Shown: positions 6,678 through 17,900, numbered from the stretch's first letter. The stretch is 64,000 nucleotides of DNA from Sva-07 sp038321235 (GCA_038321235.1 JBBQEU010000001.1:73632-137631), one strand, 5' to 3'. The notes: a model not told the origin generated them from the letters alone. Program-made: numbers and translations.

Positions 6678-9600
6678 TCAGCGTCGTGGTCGTCTCCTGA
6701 CGCCGCCGCTGGTGCCGGCAGGAACCCGACCGCCGCCCGTGAGAGCGAGCATGATGCCGACCAGGATGAGCCCGAGGGCAGCAGCGAGGAGCGAACCCGG
6801 GTTCGAGCCGGTCTGAGGCAGTGTGGTGTTGGGATCGCCACCCGGAGGAGCCGCTGAGGGGTCGGCCGGTGAGGGAGCGATCGGGTTGGGTGCGGCCGGG
6901 ACGGCGATCGGCGTGGACGGCTCGGTGACGATCACCGTGGGCGTGGGCGTGGGCGTGGGCGTGGGCGGTGGCTGGGTGGGTCCCCCCGAACCGGACCCGA
7001 CGGTGACCGATCTCGAAGCGCTGGCACATCCGGCGTCGTCGTCGCAGACGGAGACGACGATCGTGAACGATCCGTTGGTGTCGTACCCGTGCGAGCCGGT
7101 GGTCGAACCGCCGGCGTGTTGGAGCGGCTCGGTTCTCCCGTCTCCCCAGTCGACTGTGACGGTGTGGGTGTCGCTTGCGCCCGGATCGGTGAACGATGCT
7201 CGAAGCTCCACCGTGGTCGCTGCCAGGCCGCCGAACGCTATTCCGGCCAGCGTGAGTGGTGCCGTCGTCCCGACCACGGCGTCGTCGATCGTGACGTCAT
7301 CGATCGTGACCGACGGTGAGGCGTTGACGACCGTCACGGGCCGTTCGATCGTGGTCGACGCCCCGCCAGCGTCGGAGACGACCAGACGGATGGTGGCGAC
7401 CAGGTCGTCGACGGTGGCGAAGCTCCAGATCGGCCCGGTCCCGGTGGCGATCGTGGACCCGTTGTCGGCGAGCAGCGTCCAGGCGAAGCTCAGCGCATCA
7501 CCGTCGGGGTCGGTGCTCGCGCCGGCGTCGAAACGGATCGAGTCGCCCTCGATGATGGTGCCGATCGGTGCGATCTCCGCCGCCGGTGGACGGTTTTCGG
7601 GGTCCGGGTCGGGCGGCGACCCGGTGAAGCGGAACGTCACTTCGGCCTCGCCGTCGGCGACGACGGTGACGTCCTGTTGCAGCGTGAGCGGACCATTGAC
7701 CGCCCGCACGGTCCACGTACGCGGGCCGCCGTCGACGGCCAGTGGTGCCCGCTCGAAGCGGAATGTCCCACCGGGGCCCGTGGTGACGACGTCGCCCCAT
7801 TGGGTGCCCACGTCGACACCTTCGATCGGTGCATCGACATCGTCGACCACGGTGCCGACCACGGTGCCGAACCCCACAGGTGGTCTCCCGAAGTCGACGA
7901 TGAGATCCGATCCGCACACCGTGAAGACATCGACGGACGAGTCGAAGAAGCCCACCTTCTGCGCCACGACCCGCACCGATCGGGGACTATTGAGCTGCCC
8001 GGGTCGGAGCCCCTCGATCCGGTAACGGCCGTCGGCATCGGTGGTCGCCCTGAATCCTCCGGCGAAGACCCTCGCGCCCTCGATCGGAAGTCCGTTCGAC
8101 GCGTCGAACACGACGCCGCTGATCGACGACGAGGCGCACACGCGCAACATCTGGAGGTCGACCACCTGATCGTCGGCCGCCGTCAGCGTGAACGGCTTCC
8201 CCACCGGCCAGTGGGTCGCGGCCGGGAACTGCTGCGGGTCGCCGAACGATGCGCCCGCCTGCGTCGGGAACGGCAGGTTCCCCTCGTCGAGCAGCAAGTC
8301 CTCGATCTTGTAGGTGCCGTCGGGAGCGGTTCTCGTCGACAACGTGTTGTCCTTCCCGCGAATCGACATCTGGACATCGGCGATCGGTTCACCGGTGTCC
8401 TGATCGGTCACCGTGCCGCTGACGGCCACGCGCTGTTGACGCAGCAGTGTGACGTCGACTACCACCGCATCGGAACCGGTCGCACCCGCTGGCAGATCGA
8501 AGCTCTTCGTTTCGGACCAGTAGCCGGGTGCCGTTACGAAAGCCTGGAGGGCCCTGGAGCCGAGCGGGTCGGTGCCGACGGAGATGCCCGGTGTCGTCCA
8601 CGACCCGTCGGGCTCGACGACGGCGTTCGCCAGCGCGCCGGTCAGCGCGCCGGCCGGGAAGATGGTCACGCGTGCTCCGACGATGGCTGCGCTGGTCTCC
8701 TGATCGGTGACCTTGCCGCGCACGTCGCCGAACTGGTCGATGACGGGGGGAGGTCGGACGAGTCGAAGGGTCGGGATGCCCGTGGTTTGACCGCACTGGT
8801 CGAGGGCCACCGCGACGAAGTCGTTGGCGCCGGATCCGAACCCCGCAGGAGCTTTGGCACTGACGAACAGGGAAATCGCCTGGTTCCACGTCCCGAGCCT
8901 GAATTCACGGTCGAGGCGGTAGCTGCCGTCGGCCTCGGTGATGATCGGTGCCAGGCTGTAGCCACCGATCGTGATGGAAGCCCCTTCCACCGGTGCACCG
9001 TTCTGGTCGACGACCAGGCCTCCCGTGACGGTTGCAGCGCACTGGGCCAGCAGCACGACCTCGCCGAAATCCAACACGGTGCTCGGATCGATACCTGCGA
9101 GTGGCACGGTTCGTGTGGCCGACCAGTACCCGGCCTTGGACACCCGAACGCTCATCGTCAGCGGCGTCGTTCCGATGCCACTCTCGAACGGCAACGATCC
9201 CGACGTGTACCGACCATCGACGCCGGTCAGTCCCTGCGTGGAGAGGATCTCGACGGTCGCCGCCCCGACGGGGCCTCCGGTCGGGATGGGTCGCGCCGGT
9301 CGGACCGGGTTCGCGATGCCTTCGACGACTCGGACCGTGGCGCCGACGAGATCGATGGTCGGACGCAGCTGCGCCGACAGGTTCGTCACTCCGCCACAGA
9401 CGACGTCGAAGGCTCCGAGTCGGACCGTGACGTAGCCGTCGGCTGCCACCACCCAGCTCGTGATGCGCTGCAACTCGAACCCCTCACTCAGCTGCGGGTC
9501 GGAGCCATTCCGGCTCATCTGGAAGGTGCCGTCGGTCCCGGTGCGAGCCGGCGACAACCCGCCGAATTGCATCGACACGGACGCGTTCGGAAGTGGCGCG

Positions 9601-12600
9601 TCCGACTCGTCGCGGATCGTGCCGGAGATCTTGGTCGTACACGTCGGAACGAGCCCGAACTGCGTGGCGACCGTGACCGGTCGGCGCCAGACGTCGGTGC
9701 CCCGGCTGCTGACGAAGTCGAACGTGAACGAACCTTCGGCTTCGCTTGCCGGGACCGTGATCCGGACCTGGCGGGTGGTGCCGCTGGTGGTGGTGCTCGA
9801 GAGGTTCGTCGACCAGCCGTCTGGGAGGCCTTCGGTCGTGGTCGCCAGCTCGACGGGTGGTGCAGCGCCGTCGTCGATCGCGTCGAGGTAGACCGTGCCG
9901 GACGAGCCCGGGTTGATGCGGATCAGGGTGGGCTGCACACGCACATCGAGCGCGCTGGCGTCGATGACCGTCACCGTGGTTCGTACGACGGTGTCGAGGC
10001 CACGGGCGTCGAGCACCCGCACAGCGATCGGATTCGGTGCGCCGACGGTGCAGGTGCCACCGCAGATGTTGGCCGCCACCTGTGCCCCGGTCAGTTTCAG
10101 CGGCGGGAAGTTCGACGAATCGTCGAAGACCCCGTCGTCGTCGAGGTCCCAGGTGAACGTGCGGCTGTCGCCGTCCGGGTCGCTGGAGGTGACCGGAACC
10201 GTCAACGGCTCACCATCGACGATGGTGAACGGCGCGCCGATGATCTCACCGGTCGGAGGTCGGTTGGCGCCCTTCGACACGGTGAAGACGAATCTCACGA
10301 CGTTGGCGTCGCCGCCGGCGCTCACCGGTGCACCGATGGCGAAGAACGGCGCCTCCACGTCGGGCAGCTCCAACGTGGTCGATTCGTCGGGCCCGAGCAG
10401 GACCGGGTTCGTGAGCACCTTGAGGATGTTGCTGGTCTCGTCGAGCACTGCCCATGTAGGGGTTCCGTCGAGAGTTCGCGACCGGTTGGTCACCCGGGTC
10501 GGCACCCGGGCGATCGGTGTGTCGTCGTCGACGGTGACCGCCGCAACGTGTGGGCCGGGCAGCACGGGGGGAGCGGTCGGCGCAGCAGCGAGCGGTGCTG
10601 CCACGAGCGAACCAGCGACCGAGCGCGCGGTCGACGATGGCGCTGTCGGAGCGGCCAACCGGTTGCGGCGCAGCGGAGCGAACCCCACCGGTCCGGCTGT
10701 GGGACCGGCCGTGAGGCCACCGAACACGAAGGTCGTCGGGGGACGAGTCGATCGGGCGCGGATCATCACGTTGCGACCGTCGGCGAGGCGGAGGTGGGCG
10801 GACACCCAGTGATCGAATGCATGCGCTGGTGAAGCGGCCATGGCGACGGCGTCGTCGAGTCGGACAGCGGTGACGGTCGATCCAAGGAACGCGTCGCCGA
10901 CCTCGATCACGGTGTCGGCCCCCTCCACCGCCACGTCGAACGGGCGGCTGGCGTCGGTCGAGGCGTTGACGGAGAAGCGCACGGCATGCACCCCGGTCGG
11001 CCGTGTCGGGGCGTCGTTCGAGCCGACGAGCATGACGACGAACGCGTCATCGACCGGCCCGGGGGCGCCCCGTGTGACTTGACTGATGTTCGGTCGCACA
11101 CCCTCGACGTCGGTGATCGCACCACCGGCGGCCGGCCCGGCCACTGCGACCGGCGGCTGCCATCCAGCGTCCGGGTCGCGCAGCGCCACGAAGAGGCCCT
11201 TGACGCCGAATCGTTCCGCAGTGAACGCGATTGCATCGCCCGATTCGGAGATGTCGGGCTCGGAGAGCCCGCCCCAACCGCCCACTCGCTGTTCGGCGAT
11301 CACGTCACCGACACTCGCCTGGACGCCGGTGCCGGCCATGATCATGGTGTCGAAGAACTGGTCGACGGCCGCCTCCGGAGCGGTGCACGTGCGCTCGGGG
11401 TAGGCCGTGCATTGCCGCTCGATAACATCGGTGGTCACCGTCGTGCCGTCGTCGGCGAGCCGCGGTCGCAGACCGATGACTGTTTCGAGACCGGTGACGA
11501 CCCCGGTGCTGGTGCCCTCGGCGAGCACCTTCACGAAGCCTGCCTGGGAGCCGACGTGGATGACCCGACCGGAGGCGTTCATCGTCGGTCGGTCGACACC
11601 GACGAACGGACCGGTGAAGGAGTCTGCGGTCGAGCCGGTGTCCAACGTGACGGTGGTCGTGCCGGTCGATCGGCGAATCGTGGTTTCGGCTTCGCCGCCG
11701 CTGGTCGACAACACGGTGTAGGCGACCTGGCGGGAATCGTTGAGTTCGACGTTGCCGACGAGGTATTCGTCGGTGGCCGTTCCGACTCCCTGCTCGGTGG
11801 TCGCAGGCTCGGCAGGCTTGGCTCCGGTGGGTGCAATGAACACGCGATAGCGATCGTCGTCGCGAACCCGCCCGCCGTAGGCGACGTCGCCGAGCGAGTT
11901 GACTGACGGGCCGATTGGGCTGCCTGGGCTCGCCCATTCCTCCAGCAGGAGGTAGCCGGACGTGGAACCGTCGAACGCGACTGCTTCGACGTCGTAGCTC
12001 GGCCCGTCGAACGTGACACCGGCACACGTTTCGAGCACACAGTCCTCGCCGGCACCGATGGTGAACGGGCCCCAACCCGCGTTCGCTGCAGTGGGGCCGA
12101 CACCGGTGGCTGACACCAGCACGTTCGCGCCGGCCGGAGCCGTCAACACGATCTCGGGCACGGTCGACGCAGCATCGATGGTGGTCTCGGCGAGCAGTGC
12201 TCCCGACGTGGCGTCGAGCAGACGGACCGAGACCTCCGACGAGGCCGTCGCAGCTCTCAGCGAGGCAACCGACGCGGTGATGTCACCCGAGATCATCAAA
12301 CCGTCGAGCGCCGATGCAGCGACCGACATCGAGCCGGCCGCGCCAGCGTCCCACTGGCTCTGCAACACGTCGAGGTCGGTCATCGCAATCCCGGACCCGG
12401 GCCCGGCCGCCGGCGCACCGTTGGCATCGAGCGGCATGAGCGATGTCGCACTCGAAGAAATCGTTCCGTCGCCGTTGAAGTCGGTCCGCGGGAACGTGAG
12501 CTCCGATGGGCAGCCGAGTCCTTCGGCTGGTGCGACGAGGGCGATGCAGCCGTCGAGGTTGAGGTCGCGCTTGGGGTGGTCGTCGGTGCCGTCGAGCACG

Positions 12601-14852
12601 ATCGCTGTCGGACAACCCGCTTCGGGGCTGATCGAACACCGCAGCAGCCAGGAGTCGCGGAATCGCCGGAAGTCCCGGAGGTCGACGACCCCATCGGGTT
12701 CGGTGAACGCCTCAGGATCGGTGGCGGAGACGATGTCGACCGAGACGCCGGCGGCACTGCGGATCACGCGTCGGTTCCCGTCAGCGGACGGATCGTTCAC
12801 GTCGACCAGCCGTCGCGCGGCGTCCGGCAGCGAGAGCACCGTGGCGAACGCGTCGACGCGTGGCATCGCCCCGTCGGTGGTGTCGGCTCGCGCCCAGCGG
12901 AGCAGCAGCTGCTTGAGTTCGAGAGCCCCGAGCGTCGGGTCGGCGGCCAGCGCCAGGCCGGCCACACCCGCCACGAACGGCGTCGCCATCGAGGTCCCGC
13001 CGAGAATGCAGTACGTCTGTGTGGTGGCCACGGGGTTCGAGCCCGTACGACATTTACTTTGGTTTTCCAGCTCGTTCACTGCGGCCCCGGCGCTGATGAT
13101 CCAGCCCGGTGCAGCGATGTCGCCGTCGATGTTCGAGAACGGCGACCGTGCTGTCGACGGCAGCAAAGCGCTGTTCTGAACGAGCCCGATCGATTCGACG
13201 AGCAGGATCGGCGGATCCGCACCGAAGTTCACCGTGTCCCAATTGCGAGCCGCCCACGCGAACGGCGACCCCATCTTCGAGCCGCTCTGAGGCACGGCGC
13301 TCGCGGTCACGCACGCACTCCCGCGGAGCACAGCGCAGAACATCGCCGAGTAATTGCCGGTCGCCGCAACGAGGAGCGGTGGATCGTCGGTGACCGTGAT
13401 CAGCGCTTCGACCTGCGTGCGGACGGCGAGTCCGGTCTGGGCGTATTCGCGAAGGGAGGTGTCCTCGGTGTCGGGAAAGCAGACGCCTGTTCCGGCGGCG
13501 TCGTCGTCGTAGCCGGGCCCGCAGGTCTTGCCGTCCCATATGGCCCACCAGTCCGCTGCTTCCGCGACGACGTTCTGGATGCTCAGGTTGATCACGTCGG
13601 GAGCCGGAATCCTTCCGAGGGCGATGCTCTCGGTGAGCAGATTGAGTGCCCCATGGACATCGCTCTTCGGCTTCGGAGGATCACTGCCGACCAAGGACGG
13701 CGCGTGGTCGAAGAGAACCGAGAACGGCCCGTGGTCGAAGTGGTGGGTGAACCCGATCAACCGGGAGAACGGGTCGACGCCGCTCGTTCCCCAGGCGTCA
13801 TGGTCGGCGCCGATGATGCCGGCCACGTGGTTGCCGTGGTCGTCCGGGGGTTCCGATGCCGACTGCGCCTGACACTGCCAGTACTCGATGCACTCGTTGG
13901 TGATCTCGAGGCGGTCGAGGTCGTCGTGCACGTCGTGCGGGTTGTCGACGACGATCGTCGTGGCCCCGCCCTCAGCCCCGGCAGCGCGAAGCGAATCGTT
14001 CAAGTTCCACGCCTGCGGCACCCGCGACATCTCGAGCCCGAAGTTGGGTCCGAGGCCGAGGGGCGCGATCGACGGGTCTTCCCACGTCACCTTGAGATCG
14101 ACAGCTTCGCTCGACACGGGTGTCAGCGCCGCCTCCTCGAGCGGCAGGAGCAGACTCGCGAACTTCACGCCCTGCTTCGCCCGCAACGATGCGATCGGGG
14201 TGGTCGGGAACACGGTCGATGGGAACTGCTGCTCGACGTAGACGAGCTTGGTTCGCGGAAGGCCGCCGATGATCACCCACTCGTTGCGGAGAGCGTCCTT
14301 GGCCTGCTCGACCGTGGCGTCGTCGGTGAATCCGACGATGAGCCGGTTGCGTGGCACCTCGATGCGAAGATCGGGGTGCAGCGCCACGTCGGCGGGGTCG
14401 ACGGGTGGTGGTGGGAGATCGGGAATCGAGTCGTTGGCCAGCGCCCAGTCGGCGCCGTCAAAGCCAGTGGTGGAGTAGAACAACCCGCTGCCGACCTCGG
14501 TCTCCCAGGCGTAGGAGCGTGCGACCGGCAACGAGGCGTAGAACGAGCCGCCGTCGGGGATCGGGCCGGAGTCGAGCACGCCGTCGGGCGACGTGACCGC
14601 CATCGTGCGGCCCGACCGGTTGCGCCACTGGATCTGCTCGCCCGGCTGGATCCGGTCATCGCCGAGCGCTCGACGGACCGAGGTCTCCTGAAGTTCGATG
14701 ATGGTGGATGCTGCCTGAGCTGTTGGAACCGGGCCGGTCGGGAGCGGGGAGACCGCCGCCAGCACGCCGACGAGCAGCCCCAGCGCCACGAGGACACTGA
14801 CCCGCCGCCTCCGGGCAGTTGCAGTGGATGCGTGAAGATGCGGGGGCGCCAT
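6678..14852 (-). CDS. Giant LPQTG-anchored subtilisin-like surface protein
   Basis: About 2,724 residues from the ATG at 14852, which begins a long signal peptide (RRRR, hydrophobic core, cut near AQA at about 47). A peptidase S8 domain carries Asp303 (IVVDNPHD), His342 (HGNHVAGI) and Ser621 (GGTSMATPF), with an unusually long His-Ser interval. Then come calcium-loop, dockerin-like segments (DGVVDLRDF about 720, DFNGDGTIS about 795), a TolB/propeller-like region (about 985-1350), PKD-like domains (about 1560, 2425, 2565) and six carboxypeptidase-regulatory-like repeats (about 1740-2400). A TPTPTPTPT linker, the sortase signal LPQTG (2678-2682), a hydrophobic helix and RRRPRR close the protein. 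It should be a cell-wall protease or adhesin; the substrate is unknown and no sortase gene is in the window. Confidence 0.88.
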   Translation of the reverse strand: MAPPHLHASTATARRRRVSVLVALGLLVGVLAAVSPLPTGPVPTAQAASTIIELQETSVRRALGDDRIQPGEQIQWRNRSGRTMAVTSPDGVLDSGPIPDGGSFYASLPVARSYAWETEVGSGLFYSTTGFDGADWALANDSIPDLPPPPVDPADVALHPDLRIEVPRNRLIVGFTDDATVEQAKDALRNEWVIIGGLPRTKLVYVEQQFPSTVFPTTPIASLRAKQGVKFASLLLPLEEAALTPVSSEAVDLKVTWEDPSIAPLGLGPNFGLEMSRVPQAWNLNDSLRAAGAEGGATTIVVDNPHDVHDDLDRLEITNECIEYWQCQAQSASEPPDDHGNHVAGIIGADHDAWGTSGVDPFSRLIGFTHHFDHGPFSVLFDHAPSLVGSDPPKPKSDVHGALNLLTESIALGRIPAPDVINLSIQNVVAEAADWWAIWDGKTCGPGYDDDAAGTGVCFPDTEDTSLREYAQTGLAVRTQVEALITVTDDPPLLVAATGNYSAMFCAVLRGSACVTASAVPQSGSKMGSPFAWAARNWDTVNFGADPPILLVESIGLVQNSALLPSTARSPFSNIDGDIAAPGWIISAGAAVNELENQSKCRTGSNPVATTQTYCILGGTSMATPFVAGVAGLALAADPTLGALELKQLLLRWARADTTDGAMPRVDAFATVLSLPDAARRLVDVNDPSADGNRRVIRSAAGVSVDIVSATDPEAFTEPDGVVDLRDFRRFRDSWLLRCSISPEAGCPTAIVLDGTDDHPKRDLNLDGCIALVAPAEGLGCPSELTFPRTDFNGDGTISSSATSLMPLDANGAPAAGPGSGIAMTDLDVLQSQWDAGAAGSMSVAASALDGLMISGDITASVASLRAATASSEVSVRLLDATSGALLAETTIDAASTVPEIVLTAPAGANVLVSATGVGPTAANAGWGPFTIGAGEDCVLETCAGVTFDGPSYDVEAVAFDGSTSGYLLLEEWASPGSPIGPSVNSLGDVAYGGRVRDDDRYRVFIAPTGAKPAEPATTEQGVGTATDEYLVGNVELNDSRQVAYTVLSTSGGEAETTIRRSTGTTTVTLDTGSTADSFTGPFVGVDRPTMNASGRVIHVGSQAGFVKVLAEGTSTGVVTGLETVIGLRPRLADDGTTVTTDVIERQCTAYPERTCTAPEAAVDQFFDTMIMAGTGVQASVGDVIAEQRVGGWGGLSEPDISESGDAIAFTAERFGVKGLFVALRDPDAGWQPPVAVAGPAAGGAITDVEGVRPNISQVTRGAPGPVDDAFVVMLVGSNDAPTRPTGVHAVRFSVNASTDASRPFDVAVEGADTVIEVGDAFLGSTVTAVRLDDAVAMAASPAHAFDHWVSAHLRLADGRNVMIRARSTRPPTTFVFGGLTAGPTAGPVGFAPLRRNRLAAPTAPSSTARSVAGSLVAAPLAAAPTAPPVLPGPHVAAVTVDDDTPIARVPTRVTNRSRTLDGTPTWAVLDETSNILKVLTNPVLLGPDESTTLELPDVEAPFFAIGAPVSAGGDANVVRFVFTVSKGANRPPTGEIIGAPFTIVDGEPLTVPVTSSDPDGDSRTFTWDLDDDGVFDDSSNFPPLKLTGAQVAANICGGTCTVGAPNPIAVRVLDARGLDTVVRTTVTVIDASALDVRVQPTLIRINPGSSGTVYLDAIDDGAAPPVELATTTEGLPDGWSTNLSSTTTSGTTRQVRITVPASEAEGSFTFDFVSSRGTDVWRRPVTVATQFGLVPTCTTKISGTIRDESDAPLPNASVSMQFGGLSPARTGTDGTFQMSRNGSDPQLSEGFELQRITSWVVAADGYVTVRLGAFDVVCGGVTNLSAQLRPTIDLVGATVRVVEGIANPVRPARPIPTGGPVGAATVEILSTQGLTGVDGRYTSGSLPFESGIGTTPLTMSVRVSKAGYWSATRTVPLAGIDPSTVLDFGEVVLLAQCAATVTGGLVVDQNGAPVEGASITIGGYSLAPIITEADGSYRLDREFRLGTWNQAISLFVSAKAPAGFGSGANDFVAVALDQCGQTTGIPTLRLVRPPPVIDQFGDVRGKVTDQETSAAIVGARVTIFPAGALTGALANAVVEPDGSWTTPGISVGTDPLGSRALQAFVTAPGYWSETKSFDLPAGATGSDAVVVDVTLLRQQRVAVSGTVTDQDTGEPIADVQMSIRGKDNTLSTRTAPDGTYKIEDLLLDEGNLPFPTQAGASFGDPQQFPAATHWPVGKPFTLTAADDQVVDLQMLRVCASSSISGVVFDASNGLPIEGARVFAGGFRATTDADGRYRIEGLRPGQLNSPRSVRVVAQKVGFFDSSVDVFTVCGSDLIVDFGRPPVGFGTVVGTVVDDVDAPIEGVDVGTQWGDVVTTGPGGTFRFERAPLAVDGGPRTWTVRAVNGPLTLQQDVTVVADGEAEVTFRFTGSPPDPDPENRPPAAEIAPIGTIIEGDSIRFDAGASTDPDGDALSFAWTLLADNGSTIATGTGPIWSFATVDDLVATIRLVVSDAGGASTTIERPVTVVNASPSVTIDDVTIDDAVVGTTAPLTLAGIAFGGLAATTVELRASFTDPGASDTHTVTVDWGDGRTEPLQHAGGSTTGSHGYDTNGSFTIVVSVCDDDAGCASASRSVTVGSGSGGPTQPPPTPTPTPTPTVIVTEPSTPIAVPAAPNPIAPSPADPSAAPPGGDPNTTLPQTGSNPGSLLAAALGLILVGIMLALTGGGRVPAGTSGGVRRRPRR
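6937..6966. repeat. Five tandem GTGGGC hexamers encoding the Pro-Thr wall linker
   Basis: GTGGGC is repeated five times without a change. On the minus strand, in frame, it encodes alternating Pro and Thr just before the LPQTG anchor. Slippage here could alter linker length by two residues per unit while keeping the frame. Confidence 0.85.
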
Positions 14853-14874
14853 GCACCAACGGTGACAGCGACGC

Positions 14875-14892
14875 TGAAAGTTTCGTGAAAGT
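14875..14892 (+). promoter_or_regulatory. Direct heptamer repeat TGAAAGT, 11-bp period (possible SARP box)
   Basis: TGAAAGT occurs at 14875-14881 and 14886-14892 with a 4-base spacer (TTCG). SARP-family activators are known to bind 7-bp direct repeats with exactly this 11-bp period. The site lies between the giant protease gene (start 14852) and the SARP-domain gene (start 14965). A weaker match, TGACAGC, begins at 14863. Confidence 0.55.
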
Positions 14893-14952
14893 GCGCTTCC
14901 GGTGCTGGTGGAGTCATGTTCGCTCGAAGCGCGCGACCGTCGCCCTGTCGTC

Positions 14953-14958
14953 CACACT
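14953..14958 (+). promoter_or_regulatory. -10-like hexamer CACACT before the SARP-type regulator
   Basis: CACACT, six bases before the ATG at 14965. The same hexamer at the same distance precedes the SDR gene (20575-20580). GGAGG at 14959-14963 is too close to the ATG to act as a normal ribosome binding site. Confidence 0.4.
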
Positions 14959-14964
14959 GGAGGG

Positions 14965-17900
14965 ATGCCCCAACGCGGTACCGCCCCGCTCGTCGGGCGC
15001 GACGGAGAGCTCCGTACCCTGCGGACGGCTGTCGATGCGGCATGTGCCGGTCATGGCTCCACCTGGCTGGTCGTCGGCCAGCCAGGGATCGGTAAGACAC
15101 GGTTGGTCACCGAGGCGCGTCTCTACGCCGAGTCGGTCGGGGCGCGAACGGTGCACGCCTTCTCGTGGGACCAGGGAGGTGCCCCCGCGTTCTGGCCGTG
15201 GCGGATGGCCGCCCGGGCACTCGGACTCGATGTGCTCAGCGACTCGGAGCCCCACGACGACGGTGACCGGTTCGCGCTCTTCGCCGGTCTGCTCGATCAG
15301 CTCCGCGACGCCGCTGCCGAGCAGCCGACCGTGATCGTGCTCGACGACCTGCACGAAGCGGATCTGGCCACCATGCTGCTCCTGCGATTCATCGCCGAAG
15401 GCATCACCGATGCTGCGGTGATGTTGATGGGCACCTACCGCCGAGCCGATCTGCTCCAGCGATCAGAACTCGCCGAGGACGGGCTCGCACATCTCGACCA
15501 GGCGGCACGGCACGGCGGACAGATCGAACTCGGCGGGCTCGGCGCCGTCGATGTCGGAAAGCTGCTGGAGAACTACAGCGTAGACCAACAGCCTGGAGGG
15601 TTCGAGGGGGCGCTCGTCGAACGGGTCGCAACCCTGACCCAGGGCAATCCGCTGTTCGTCCAGCACCTGGCCTCCCAGCTCGCGGTCGCGGCACCGGATG
15701 ATGCACTCGCCGATCTCGACGTCCCCGACGGCATCCGTCGCATCCTCGTGTCCCGCCTCGACTGGGTGGCGCCCGAGACGCGTCGCCTCCTGCGAACCGC
15801 GGCCGTGATCGGACCGGACGTCGACCTGGAGATGCTCGCCGACGTCGAATGTGACGCGATCGCCGGTGACGAAGCAGCGGTTCGGCGCATGCTTGCCGAG
15901 ATCTCCGAACTCGTCTTCGTCCGTGTCGACAACTCGACCTTGTCGTTCCAGCATCCGCTCGTTCGCGAGGTCCTCATTGCGGAACTCGACGAGGAACCAC
16001 GGTGCCGACTCCACGCTGCGGTCGCCGAGTGGTTGGCCGATCATCGACCGGCCGACTCCGAGGAGATCGCCTACCACCTCCACCGGGCCGGACCCGAACG
16101 TGCCGTCGAGGCGGCGAAGGCCAGTGCGTCGGCGGCACAGCGGGCGTTGGATGCGCTGGCGTTCGAGAACGCCGTTACCCACGCGCAGCGAGCGGTGGAT
16201 GCGATCGACCGAGCTCCGGTCGCCGGTGCTGATCCGCCGCTCGACGCCTTCCGAGCCGATCTCCTGTTCGGTCTCGGCCGCGCCTGCTGGCGGGCGTCAC
16301 GACGGCCCGAGTCCGACGCCGCCTACGACGCGGCGTTCGACATTGCCCGTCGCCTCGACGACACGGCACGCATGACGTCGGGTGCACTCGGCGCCGGTTT
16401 CCCGAAGGCATTCGGCACTGTGTTCCCGAACGAACGAGCGCAACGATGCAGGGTCGTGCTCGACCGACTCGATCCCGGCCCGTCGGTGGCGCGCAGTCTG
16501 CTGCTGTCCAAGCTTGCGTGTGAACTCATCGGTCAGCCTGATCCCACTGATTCCAGAGCAGCCGCTCTCGAAGCGCTCGCTGTCGCCAGGGAGGTCGATG
16601 ATCTTCGGTGCATCGGTGAGGCGCTCGCTTCCGTGCTGGTCACCGATCTCGGCCCCGACGAACTCGACGACCGGCTCGCCCAGTCGGACGAGATGCTCGA
16701 CATCTCCCGTTCAACAGGCGACCCAGCGCTTGCCGTGCAGGCTCGCTTCCAGCTCGTCGGCGCCTTGGTGCAGCGCGGCGATCGCCAACGGCTCGAAGCC
16801 ATCGTCGCCGAGCAACACCGTGGTGTCCACGCGCTCGCCGAACCGGGTTTCCTCCGCCACGACGTGTGGTTCCGTGCGATGCTCACCACGGTCGACGGCG
16901 ACATCGAACGCGCCGAGGTCCTGGTGGACGAGGGCCTGTCAGCAGCGAATGTCGCCCACGACCCGGACGCCTTCGTCGTGTGGGGCGCGCAGCTGGGCGT
17001 CGTGCGTTGGATGCAGGGACGGGTCAACGAACTCGAACCGCTGTACCGGGACATGGCCAACGGCTCGAACGAGCCGGTCTGGTCCGCAGTGCTGGCGTGG
17101 TTGTGGTCGCGCAACGGCATGCATGCCGCAGCTCGTGGCCTGCTCGATCGCCTCAGCCCCGATCACCTCCTGGCGGCATCGCGAGATCGCAACTGGATGC
17201 TCGCCGCCGTCACCGCAGCGGAAGTCGCCTCGCGATCGGGGACCGCCGACGAGATCGACGGGTTCATCGAGCTGCTCGGCCCCTATCGCGACGACTTCGT
17301 CCCGATCGCGATGGGCATCTCCTTCTGGGGGACGGTTGCTCGACCGCTGGCCATGCTGTACCTCGCCCGGGGCGATGTCGACGCCTCGGTCGACCTGTAC
17401 GAACGGGCGATCGCAGCAACGGCGAGCTTCGGTGCCATCCCGTGGCTCGTCGAGGTGCAGCTCGATCTCGCCGATCTGCTCGTGCGCCACTGTCCGGATG
17501 AGCGCGAGCGGGCGCTCGCTCTCATCGATGAGGCAGCTGCAGCGGCTCGTCGCGTCGGTCTCGTCGAGCAGATCCAACGTGCCGAGACCCTCGAAGGGCG
17601 GATGTCGTCGACCGTCGATCTGTCTACCCCCAGCGACGTCGTGGACGGTGCGGTGCCGTGCAGGATCAGGATCGACGTACTCGGTGGGTTCCGGTGCGTC
17701 GACACGTCTGGCGTCGAGGTCCGTTGGTCGTCGCGGCGAGCGCGATCGGTACTCAAGCGTCTGGTTGCTGCTCGTGGTGGCAGGGTCACACGAGAGTCGC
17801 TCATGGAACAGGTGTGGCCGGGCGACGACCCTGGGGTGGTCGCGAACCGGCTCTCGGTCGCGCTGTCGACGATTCGACGATCGCTCGACCCGGATCAGGT

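Noticed and set aside
6937..6966. GTGGGC repeats as a CRISPR or mobile repeat
   Set aside because: They are contiguous hexamers without spacers, in frame within the Pro-Thr linker of a wall protein.
7677..10832. A 1,051-codon open frame antisense to the giant surface protein
   Set aside because: High GC and the codon pattern of the real gene remove stops from the opposite frame. The translation is rich in Arg, Asp, His and Gly and has no domain.
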